Shown in pieces: positions 1 through 4,804 of a stretch of DNA of 10,351 bases. Positions within the stretch are counted from its first letter, which is position 1, and each line of letters opens with the position of its first letter. The notes beneath the pieces are model-generated. The model was not told the DNA's origin and did no database searches. It worked only from the letters and a program-made list of their open reading frames with translations. Source of the DNA: CAYGTS01 sp964352905. Lineage in GTDB: Bacteria > Pseudomonadota > Gammaproteobacteria > JAHCLG01. Made by a program: the position numbers and the translations under genes. The DNA lies in assembly GCA_964352905.1 (NCBI GenBank), contig CAYGTS010000095.1, positions 1-10,351 on the forward strand, read 5' to 3'.

Positions 1-80
1 AATTATCCCGGGGCTGAAAAACGTACCGAACTAACGTTGAAATTAGTTAGGAGCGACGCGCGGTGACGGAGAAACCATCC

Positions 81-220
81 GTCGTTGCGAGCTAGTGCGC
101 TCTCAGCGCACTAGCGCGGCAATCCAGAGGTAAAGAGCCACGATCTTGCAAAGTTTCAATGGCTTTTCAAAATCGAAGATCCTTTCCCTGGATTGCCACG
201 CGCTTCGCGCTCGCAACGAC
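81..220. repeat. 140-bp palindromic REP-like repeat pair
   Basis: Two inverted copies of a GTCGTTGCGAGC...GGCAATCCAG repeat face each other: left arm 81-127, right arm 188-220 (CTGGATTGCC...GCTCGCAACGAC). The outer 12 bp and the GGCAATCCAG ends are identical between arms. The spacer 128-187 is also an imperfect inverted repeat (GATCTT at 142-147 against AAGATC near 177-182), so the whole unit could fold as one long hairpin. The left arm holds its own perfect 11-bp stem with a CTC loop at 91-115, which the right arm replaces with a shorter CGCG-CTT-CGCG hairpin. This resembles paired REP or MITE-type non-autonomous repeats. No coding sequence is visible in 1-287. Confidence 0.8.
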
Positions 221-228
221 AGAGATCT

Positions 229-258
229 CGTCATTGCCACGCGCGTAACAATCGCAAC
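229..258 (-). repeat. Degenerate GTCATTGC-type repeat fragment
   Basis: CGTCATTGCCACGCGCG followed by TAACAATCGCAAC resembles a scrambled or rearranged piece of the same repeat family found at 81-220 and 10235-10323. It ends about 30 bp before the TSUP start codon, so it may form part of that gene's leader. Confidence 0.45.
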
Positions 259-287
259 AACCAACTCTTAGGACAAAAGGAAATTAA

Positions 288-1091
288 ATGATAACCGAAT
301 TTGCTGTTTTCATAATCGCCGGTGGTGTTGCGGGGCTATTAGCGGGTTTATTAGGATCGGGGGGGGGAATTATTGTTGTACCAACCTTGGCATTCATGTT
401 TCGCTTGCATCATATGCCACATCATTTAATCATGCATATGGCAATTGGCACATCCTTGGCTATCATGATTATCACCTGTTTGACTTCCAGTTATGCGCAC
501 TATAAAAACGATAATTTATTAACCCATGTTTATATCAAAATTGCACCTGGGATAGCACTTGGCACGATTTTCGCCGTTATCATTGCACATTTCTTGCCAG
601 GGCATTTCTTGCATCACTTATTTGCGCTATTTGTTTTATTATCCGCGATTCAAGTGGCGTTTAAATTTACTCCAAAACACAAACATCCTTTGCCACACAC
701 CTGGGCTTTGGCCAGCGCTGGCACGGCGATTGGTACGATTGCAGCGATGCTTGGGATTGGGGGTAGTGTCTTAACTGTGCCATATTTCTTGTGGTGTAAC
801 ATTAGTATGAATAATGTTGTGGCACTTGCCGCTGCTTGTACCATTCCGGTTGCTATTATTGGTGCAGTTGGTTTTGCGATTATTGGGATGGCACAACACT
901 CATTACCGACTTGGAGTACAGGTTATATTTATTGGCCAGCCTTTTTTGGGATTGCACTGGGCAGTTTTGCGCTGGCGCCGTGGGGCGCAAAACTTGGCAA
1001 GCATATGCCAGAATTGCCACTGCGTATTATGTTTGTAAGTTTGCTTATCCTTGTTGGTATTCTAATGTTGCTGCATCCACCGAGGATTTAA
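288..1091 (+). CDS. TauE/SafE (TSUP) family membrane permease
   Basis: A 267-residue, almost entirely hydrophobic protein with about eight predicted membrane segments, matching the usual size of the TSUP family (formerly DUF81). These transporters are linked in various species to export or import of sulfite, sulfoacetate and related organosulfur anions; the substrate here cannot be told. The family's duplicated signature is visible: AGLLGSGGGIIVVPTL (residues 19-34) in the first half and AAMLGIGGSVLTVPY in the second, each a glycine-rich re-entrant turn followed by VP. Start ATG at 288 has an AAAGGA-like ribosome site 6 nt upstream. The protein is rich in histidine (17 residues), clustered at 41-50, 101-110 and 131-137. 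A G9 tract sits in codons 24-27. The next gene is same-strand but has its own promoter. Confidence 0.88.
   Translation: MITEFAVFIIAGGVAGLLAGLLGSGGGIIVVPTLAFMFRLHHMPHHLIMHMAIGTSLAIMIITCLTSSYAHYKNDNLLTHVYIKIAPGIALGTIFAVIIAHFLPGHFLHHLFALFVLLSAIQVAFKFTPKHKHPLPHTWALASAGTAIGTIAAMLGIGGSVLTVPYFLWCNISMNNVVALAAACTIPVAIIGAVGFAIIGMAQHSLPTWSTGYIYWPAFFGIALGSFALAPWGAKLGKHMPELPLRIMFVSLLILVGILMLLHPPRI
359..367 (+). repeat. G9 homopolymer inside the TSUP coding region
   Basis: Nine consecutive G encode Ser24(last base)-Gly25-Gly26-Gly27 of the permease. A gain or loss of one G would shift the frame early in the gene. This could be a slippage (phase-variation) tract or simply a site prone to sequencing error. 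Confidence 0.9.
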
Positions 1092-1111
1092 AATATTGCG
1101 TGTAGCAAAAT

Positions 1112-1123
1112 GACCAAACGGTC
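1112..1123. promoter_or_regulatory. Possible operator: GACC-N4-GGTC palindrome
   Basis: TGACCAAACGGTCTG contains perfect GACC/GGTC half-sites four bases apart, within a wider imperfect palindrome ACCAAACGGTCTGGT (1113-1127). The half-site spacing resembles operators of some TetR-family repressors. It lies about 20 bp upstream of the predicted MFS promoter. No regulator gene is present nearby, so the assignment is weak. Confidence 0.25.
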
Positions 1124-1144
1124 TGGTTAAGTGGCTGTTAATCT

Positions 1145-1174
1145 TTGCCAATTCTGGCTATAACAAGGTATAAT
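1145..1174 (+). promoter_or_regulatory. Sigma70-type promoter of the MFS gene
   Basis: TTGCCA (1145-1150, 5/6 match to the -35 consensus) and a perfect TATAAT (1169-1174) are separated by 18 bp. Transcription would start near 1181, giving a leader of roughly 34 nt before the MFS start at 1215. This suggests the MFS gene can be transcribed independently of the TSUP gene. Confidence 0.7.
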
Positions 1175-1214
1175 GCCTCGTTTTTTCAACTATTAGTAAA
1201 GAAGAATAACTTCC

Positions 1215-2501
1215 ATGGATAAACCAGCTACACAATCTAAGTTTTACGCTTGGCTCGTTTGGGGCGTTGCAGCATCGTTTTATATTTTTGAATACATGAT
1301 TCAAGTTTCCCCCAACTTCTTTACTGATGAGCTATTACATGATCTTCAATTAAACAGCTTACAAATTGGCTATCTTGGTAGCGCATACTTTGTAACTTAT
1401 ACCTTAATGCAAATACCCGCTGGTATTATCCTGGATATTATTGGCCCGCGTTTTGCCTTGATTCTCGCAATTTCCATAACTATTGTGGGCAGCTATTTAT
1501 TTGCCGTGGCTGATCATTTAACCACAGCCATTATTGCGCGTGCTTTTACCGGGATTGGATCAGCTTTTGCCTTACTCAGTGCGTTAAAACTGGCGGTTAA
1601 CTGGTTTCCGGTACGATTATTTGCGTTTGTTTCAGGCTTAACTTTGGCATTAGGTACGCTGGGGGCAAGCTTTGGTAGTGTACTCGCAGAAATTATCAAC
1701 AAAGCGTTTTCTTGGCGCGAATTAAATGAAATCTACAGTGTGGTTGGCATTATTATTTTAATTATGGTGATTGTATTTGTGCGCAATCGTAGTAGAACTG
1801 CGCCGCAACCACAGCATACTATGCCGGTGCATAAGCTTTTAAAAGCCAATGCCGTTTTATTTAAAGATGTGCTAAAAAATAAACAAAATTGGATAGCGGC
1901 ATTGTATTTTACATTAACCTACGGTTCCATTTCAGTATTGGGTACGTTATGGGGTTATTCCTTCTTAATGGCTAAATATCCCAATTTACCGTATCAAAAC
2001 ACCTTTGCGATTTCATTAATGTTTATTGGCTTAACCATAGGTTCGCCGATCAGTGGTTGGTTAGCTTCAAAAACGCGCTCGAAAAAAACCATTATGTATT
2101 ACGGTAGTTTTTTTGCGGCAATTGCCTTATTTGGTATTGTGTGGGGTGATTTAAGTAATACCATGACGTTATGTTTATTCCTGGTTTATGGCTTGGTGAT
2201 CAGTAGCTTTGTACCGATTTTTGATATTACCTGTAGCAATAATTCACGCGAAATGTCAGCAACGGCGATGGGCTTTATTAACATGGCGAGTATGCTGGGC
2301 GGCGGTGTTATTTTAGAAACGGTGATTGGTGATTTGTTAAAAGGCTATGATAACGTTCATCACTTAACGTTAGCCGCTGGCGCTTATCTACATCATTTTA
2401 GCGTGGTGCTAAGTATGTTACCGTTAATTACCTTGCTGGGTTTTATCACGATATTTTTTATTCGCGAAGGAACGTTTAAAAAGCGTGTTGCCGAAAATTA
2501 A
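1215..2501 (+). CDS. MFS transporter, resembling intracellular-pathogen nutrient importers
   Basis: A 428-residue major facilitator superfamily protein with about twelve predicted membrane helices and a charged central loop (residues about 195-225, HTMPVHKLLKANAVLFKDVL). After a short cytoplasmic N-terminus, helix 1 carries YIFEYMIQVSP (23-33), then MQIPAGIILDIIGPRFAL, the family's loop 2-3 motif, and WFPVRLFAFVSGL in helix 4-5. This pattern recalls the Pht-type and related MFS proteins of Legionella, Coxiella and Francisella, several of which import amino acids or nucleosides; the substrate here is unknown. Start ATG 1215 has a GAAG ribosome site at 1201-1204, a somewhat long spacing of 10 nt. 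Downstream lies repeat element A and then the convergent HEPN/MNT operon. Confidence 0.87.
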   Translation: MDKPATQSKFYAWLVWGVAASFYIFEYMIQVSPNFFTDELLHDLQLNSLQIGYLGSAYFVTYTLMQIPAGIILDIIGPRFALILAISITIVGSYLFAVADHLTTAIIARAFTGIGSAFALLSALKLAVNWFPVRLFAFVSGLTLALGTLGASFGSVLAEIINKAFSWRELNEIYSVVGIIILIMVIVFVRNRSRTAPQPQHTMPVHKLLKANAVLFKDVLKNKQNWIAALYFTLTYGSISVLGTLWGYSFLMAKYPNLPYQNTFAISLMFIGLTIGSPISGWLASKTRSKKTIMYYGSFFAAIALFGIVWGDLSNTMTLCLFLVYGLVISSFVPIFDITCSNNSREMSATAMGFINMASMLGGGVILETVIGDLLKGYDNVHHLTLAAGAYLHHFSVVLSMLPLITLLGFITIFFIREGTFKKRVAEN

Positions 2502-2513
2502 TCTTCTTGAATC

Positions 2514-2693
2514 GTATCTGCTTACCCCCTTTAGCTTTATATTTAGCAGAACGTTCAGATTTGGCGAACAACTACGAAAATATTTTTGAGAAAGCGCAGT
2601 TTATGGGTGATAAAGTCTCGCATTTCGATAAAAGAGTTTCGCTGCTTTTATCGCCAAATCTGAACGTTCCCTGCTACGGAGTGAGTAGTTACC
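2514..2693 (-). repeat. Dispersed palindromic element, long copy (A)
   Basis: A 180-bp non-coding element filling the gap between the convergent MFS and MNT genes. Its heart is a perfect 18-bp inverted repeat, GAACGTTCAGATTTGGCG (2549-2566) and its complement (2652-2669), separated by 85 bp. Outside it, 2514-2548 matches, in reverse, the right half of copy B, and 2670-2693 (CTGCTACGGAGTGAGTAGTTACC) matches in reverse the left half of copy B. Inside, a 9-bp hairpin CGATAAAAG (2626-2634)/CTTTTATCG (2645-2653) overlaps the right arm. A 76-codon open frame crosses the element but looks fortuitous. It has the look of a MITE-like element; no transposase is present. Confidence 0.8.
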
Positions 2694-2708
2694 TTGAATC
2701 ATTCAGCA

Positions 2709-3017
2709 TCACGCCGGGAATGCTGGTAGGACTGTGACAGATTCTGCTTTTATAAGTTGTTTGAAATCATCAGTTAAATCCACCCATTGCACAAAATCAA
2801 CACGGTAAGGTAAGTTTGATTCTTCAAACGCTAATGCAAGTTGAGCGGTAACGGCCAAAGGAAGTGACTTTTCATTCATAATCACTAAATCAATATCGGA
2901 AAAGGGTTTTATGTCGCCACGAGCGCGTGAGCCAAATAAGCGTACTTCATGTCCTGTGAGATGATGTGACAAAATAGTTTTTAGCATTTCCAAGTATTTT
3001 TGATCGAGATAAATCAT
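2709..3017 (-). CDS. mntA: MNT-domain nucleotidyltransferase (HEPN/MNT antitoxin-like)
   Basis: A 102-residue minimal nucleotidyltransferase. The catalytic signature is intact: GSRARGDIKPFSDIDL gives GSx10DxD with Gly29, Ser30, Asp41 and Asp43, and a third acidic residue is offered by Asp74 in RVDFVQW. In characterised HEPN/MNT (type VII) systems the MNT enzyme adds AMP residues to the HEPN partner and silences it. Here the partner lies immediately upstream and the two genes overlap by 4 nt (ATGA), so they are surely co-translated. An older reading of the family, from the HI0073/HI0074 pair of Haemophilus, is nucleotidyltransferase plus substrate-binding subunit. The last seven residues (VLPAFPA) and the stop fall in a small hairpin next to repeat A, so the C-terminus may have been altered. 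Confidence 0.82.
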   Translation of the reverse strand: MIYLDQKYLEMLKTILSHHLTGHEVRLFGSRARGDIKPFSDIDLVIMNEKSLPLAVTAQLALAFEESNLPYRVDFVQWVDLTDDFKQLIKAESVTVLPAFPA

Positions 3018-3421
3018 GTGCTGTGCTTCTTTAACGTTGCTAAGAGACTTTTGGCGTCATCTAAGAAGTTGAGTGCTGCTAAATATACTTGTTGTGCTTT
3101 CGCTTCGTTATAGGTATGGGATGTAATATTGCGTTGTTCGCGGTAAGAAAACCATTTTTCAGGATTATCCAAGAAGCCACGCTCAGCACCTTCACGGATC
3201 AGTTGCTTGAAGGAAAAACCATCAACTTCTGCAGGGTAGGCCGCATCAAGCTCAATGCGTCTTTTCAACATTTTCCAAGCCAATTCATAGGTGTATTCAA
3301 AACGCTGAATGACAGCATCTCTAACTTCGTCATCTGCTGGATTAACTTTGGAACGCACAATTGCCTTTTCTAAGCTGGCAATCGCTTTTTCTATTGCATC
3401 AAAATCGAGTTGTTTGCTCAT
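3014..3421 (-). CDS. hepT: HEPN-domain protein (HI0074-type, HepT-like toxin)
   Basis: A 135-residue, largely helical protein of the HEPN superfamily, of the kind often annotated as nucleotidyltransferase substrate-binding protein. The RNase signature RNITSHTY gives R-x4-H (Arg97, His102) followed by Tyr104 in the RX4-6HXY arrangement; in the Shewanella HepT/MntA pair the equivalent tyrosine is the site of adenylylation by the MNT partner. Toxin activity is therefore plausible but is inferred from the motif. The start codon overlaps the bcp stop (ATGA) and its own stop overlaps the MNT start (ATGA), so translation probably depends on ribosomes arriving from bcp; an independent ribosome site would have to lie within the end of bcp (GGATGAA-like sequence). 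Confidence 0.8.
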   Translation of the reverse strand: MSKQLDFDAIEKAIASLEKAIVRSKVNPADDEVRDAVIQRFEYTYELAWKMLKRRIELDAAYPAEVDGFSFKQLIREGAERGFLDNPEKWFSYREQRNITSHTYNEAKAQQVYLAALNFLDDAKSLLATLKKHST

Positions 3422-3900
3422 CTTTCATCCTGCATTTCAGTTAGTTTTGCTAGCACTTCAGGCACATGCCCAGGCACTTTCACCTTGCGCCATTCGTGTC
3501 GTAAGATACCGTTACTATCGATTAAAAAAGTACTGCGTTCAATACCGCGAACTTTTTTACCGTACATGTTTTTATCGCGCATCACATCGTATAATTGGCA
3601 TACGCTTTCATCCGGATCGCTGATTAATTCAAACGGGAAATTAAATTTAGCTTTAAATTTTTCATGACTGGCAAGTGAGTCACGCGAAACACCTAAAATA
3701 ACGCAATTGAATTTCGCAAATTCGGCAAAATGATCACGTAAATCTTCACCTTGCTGTGTACAGCCTGGCGTGTTATCGCGCGGGTAAAAATAGAGTAAAA
3801 CGGCTTGGCCTTTGAGTTTGGCTAAATCAATTGCTTGATCGTTTGTGGCTTGCGCTTTAAAAGTGGGGGCAGCCTTGCCAAGTGTAGTTGCTGTAGACAT
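3418..3900 (-). CDS. bcp: Thioredoxin-dependent peroxiredoxin Bcp (PrxQ family)
   Basis: A cytoplasmic peroxidase that reduces hydrogen peroxide and organic hydroperoxides, 160 residues, the normal size. The active-site segment YPRDNTPGCTQQGEDLRD holds the peroxidatic cysteine (Cys47). The usual resolving cysteine five residues later is replaced by Glu52; the alternative position in the next helix (SHEKFKAKF) also lacks Cys. Remaining cysteines are Cys66 and Cys101. Two adjacent ATG codons exist (3903 and 3900); AGGAG at 3910-3906 is 2 nt from the first and 5 nt from the second, so the second is chosen. gcvR lies upstream on the same strand, as in E. coli, with repeat B in the 98-bp gap. The stop overlaps the HEPN start. 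Confidence 0.93.
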   Translation of the reverse strand: MSTATTLGKAAPTFKAQATNDQAIDLAKLKGQAVLLYFYPRDNTPGCTQQGEDLRDHFAEFAKFNCVILGVSRDSLASHEKFKAKFNFPFELISDPDESVCQLYDVMRDKNMYGKKVRGIERSTFLIDSNGILRHEWRKVKVPGHVPEVLAKLTEMQDER

Positions 3901-3905
3901 CATGA

Positions 3906-3910
3906 CTCCT
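3906..3910 (-). promoter_or_regulatory. Ribosome binding site of bcp
   Basis: AGGAG on the minus strand, 5 nt before the ATG at 3900 and only 2 nt before the ATG at 3903. Its position decides in favour of the internal methionine as start. Confidence 0.7.
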
Positions 3911-3923
3911 ATGTTTTTTCAGG

Positions 3924-4002
3924 GTAACTACTCACTCCGTAGTAGGGAACGCCAAATCTGAGCGTTCTTGGCAAATATAAGTTAAAAGGGGTGAGCAGTT
4001 AC
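3924..4002 (+). repeat. Dispersed palindromic element, compact copy (B)
   Basis: A 79-bp element between gcvR and bcp. Its ends are near-perfect inverted repeats: GTAACTACTCAC (3924-3935) and GTGAGCAGTTAC (3991-4002), 11 of 12 matching. The centre, GAACGCCAAATCTGAGCGTTC (3948-3968, one 21-bp palindromic segment with GAACGC/GCGTTC arms), corresponds to a single copy of the 18-bp arm that occurs twice, inverted, in copy A. The right end supplies the TAA stop of gcvR (minus strand 4001-3999). Because it lies within a probable gcvR-bcp transcript it could form an RNA hairpin affecting bcp expression. Confidence 0.82.
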
Positions 4003-4529
4003 TTTTCAGGTTCTAAAACCGCATCGATATTCAAAGATTCACAAAACAGTAAAAAATTATCACGAAAAGTAGCAATCGCATGATCGGCAGGGATTAAAAC
4101 GCTCATATTAATCAGCATCATGGGTGTATTAGTTGACGCTGTGTTATAACCGGCACAATAAATATCCTGCAACGTGATTTCTTGTTTAATAAAATAATCA
4201 ATTAAATCATCTAACACCTGCGATTGGTGTAAGCAATTTACTTGCACCGCATAAGGTAACAGTGGCTCTTTAAATTCGAGTGCTTCCGTGCGATAACAGT
4301 GGCTATCAAACTGGTGAGCTTTGGCTAGTTTTGCAATTTGCGTTTCCGCTTTGGCCAGGACATCCCAAGATCCTGCGAGTTGAATGATAAGCATGCAAAC
4401 GTTATCAAAATAGGAGATGCGTGAGTCGACCAAAATGGCTTGGCAGTCTGCCACTAAGGTGTGAATAATCGCACCTTGCAGTGAGTAATTTTTTTGTAAA
4501 CAAATTGTAATGACTAGGCGTTTTTTCAT
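3999..4529 (-). CDS. gcvR: GcvR-like double ACT-domain regulator
   Basis: A 176-residue protein with the make-up of GcvR, the accessory repressor of the glycine cleavage operon: two tandem ACT domains, roughly residues 3-85 (beginning KRLVITICLQ) and 92-170 (beginning YAVQVNCLHQ). In E. coli GcvR binds GcvA in a glycine-sensitive way rather than DNA itself. Length and the position next to bcp, opposite dapA, match the enteric arrangement, which supports the call; sequence alone shows weak family motifs. No Shine-Dalgarno sequence precedes the ATG, and the predicted promoter would place the RNA start at or next to the start codon. The stop codon lies within repeat B, so the native C-terminus may have been replaced by the insertion. 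Confidence 0.75.
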   Translation of the reverse strand: MKKRLVITICLQKNYSLQGAIIHTLVADCQAILVDSRISYFDNVCMLIIQLAGSWDVLAKAETQIAKLAKAHQFDSHCYRTEALEFKEPLLPYAVQVNCLHQSQVLDDLIDYFIKQEITLQDIYCAGYNTASTNTPMMLINMSVLIPADHAIATFRDNFLLFCESLNIDAVLEPEK

Positions 4530-4536
4530 AGTCGTG

Positions 4537-4565
4537 ATTGTGAAGATTTGTTAAATCCTTGTCAA
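4537..4565 (-). promoter_or_regulatory. Predicted gcvR promoter (possible leaderless mRNA)
   Basis: On the minus strand a perfect TTGACA (4565-4560) is followed after 17 bp by CACAAT (4542-4537, 4/6). The normal start point, 6-8 nt further, falls at 4531-4529, where the ATG begins at 4529. With no Shine-Dalgarno sequence this predicts a leaderless or nearly leaderless transcript. Confidence 0.5.
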
Positions 4566-4569
4566 CAGC
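4558..4569 (+). repeat. 12-bp direct repeat, copy 1
   Basis: CTTGTCAACAGC, identical to 4740-4751. It overlaps the predicted gcvR -35 box (read on the minus strand). Confidence 0.7.
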
Positions 4570-4613
4570 GATTCCCGCGGTGATATCAGATTATTCAAGA
4601 ACAGTTAGATTTG

Positions 4614-4703
4614 AGGCAAGGTCACGTTAACAATTTCAAAAAACAGTGCAGTTTATACATAATAAATCAGCACATTTTTGAAATTGTTAAGGTGAGATTG
4701 CCT
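4614..4703. repeat. 90-bp inverted repeat upstream of dapA
   Basis: Arms 4614-4642 and 4675-4703 match at 26 of 29 positions, beginning AGGCAA and ending with a perfect 16-bp TTAACAATTTCAAAAA/TTTTTGAAATTGTTAA. A further AGTGC/GCAC pairing tightens the 32-nt AT-rich centre, which contains TATACATAAT. No clear target-site duplication abuts the arms. It could be a small MITE, a transcript-folding element, or a large operator between gcvR and dapA. It is unrelated in sequence to elements A and B. Confidence 0.75.
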
Positions 4704-4740
4704 AAATGTGGCTGTTCCTAGCTACAGCGGGTATTCTGTC
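4700..4740 (-). repeat. Diverged fragment of the dispersed element (C)
   Basis: GTTCCTAGCTACAGCGGGTA (4714-4733) resembles fragment D (7081 onwards): over 22 bases they differ at three. Both resemble, more distantly, the CGTTCCCTGCTACGGAGTGAG end of element A. It lies just inside the 90-bp inverted repeat's right edge and upstream of the predicted dapA promoter. Confidence 0.4.
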
Positions 4741-4751
4741 TTGTCAACAGC
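4740..4751 (+). repeat. 12-bp direct repeat, copy 2
   Basis: CTTGTCAACAGC, identical to 4558-4569. It contains the predicted dapA -35 box TTGTCA. Confidence 0.7.
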
Positions 4752-4769
4752 TTTCAGGCAAAGTACTAT
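4741..4769 (+). promoter_or_regulatory. Predicted dapA promoter
   Basis: TTGTCA (4741-4746, 5/6) and TACTAT (4764-4769, 4/6) are separated by 17 bp. Transcription from about 4776 would give a leader near 29 nt, containing the GAGG ribosome site at 4796-4799. This promoter lies downstream of a possible alternative ATG at 4706, which supports the later dapA start. Confidence 0.5.
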
Positions 4770-4804
4770 TCGCCTTTAATCAAACAAAGACAAACGAGGT
4801 CTAC

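Noticed and set aside
2507..2737. 76-codon open frame downstream of the MFS gene
   Set aside because: It lies almost wholly within palindromic element A, has no ribosome site, and its translation changes character across the repeat arms; it is best read as repeat DNA.
3089..3667. Plus-strand open frames opposite the HEPN and bcp genes
   Set aside because: They are antisense shadows of genes with clear protein families and show no recognisable motif or ribosome site.
3924..4002. Element B as a rho-independent terminator
   Set aside because: The stem is followed by only TTTT on the plus strand, where no gene needs terminating, and by A-rich sequence on the minus strand where gcvR and bcp lie.
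4706..4804. 33-residue N-terminal extension of DapA from the ATG at 4706
   Set aside because: It would exceed the normal family N-terminus, has no ribosome site, begins at the edge of the inverted repeat, and lies upstream of the better promoter; the start at 4805 has GAGG and matches family length.
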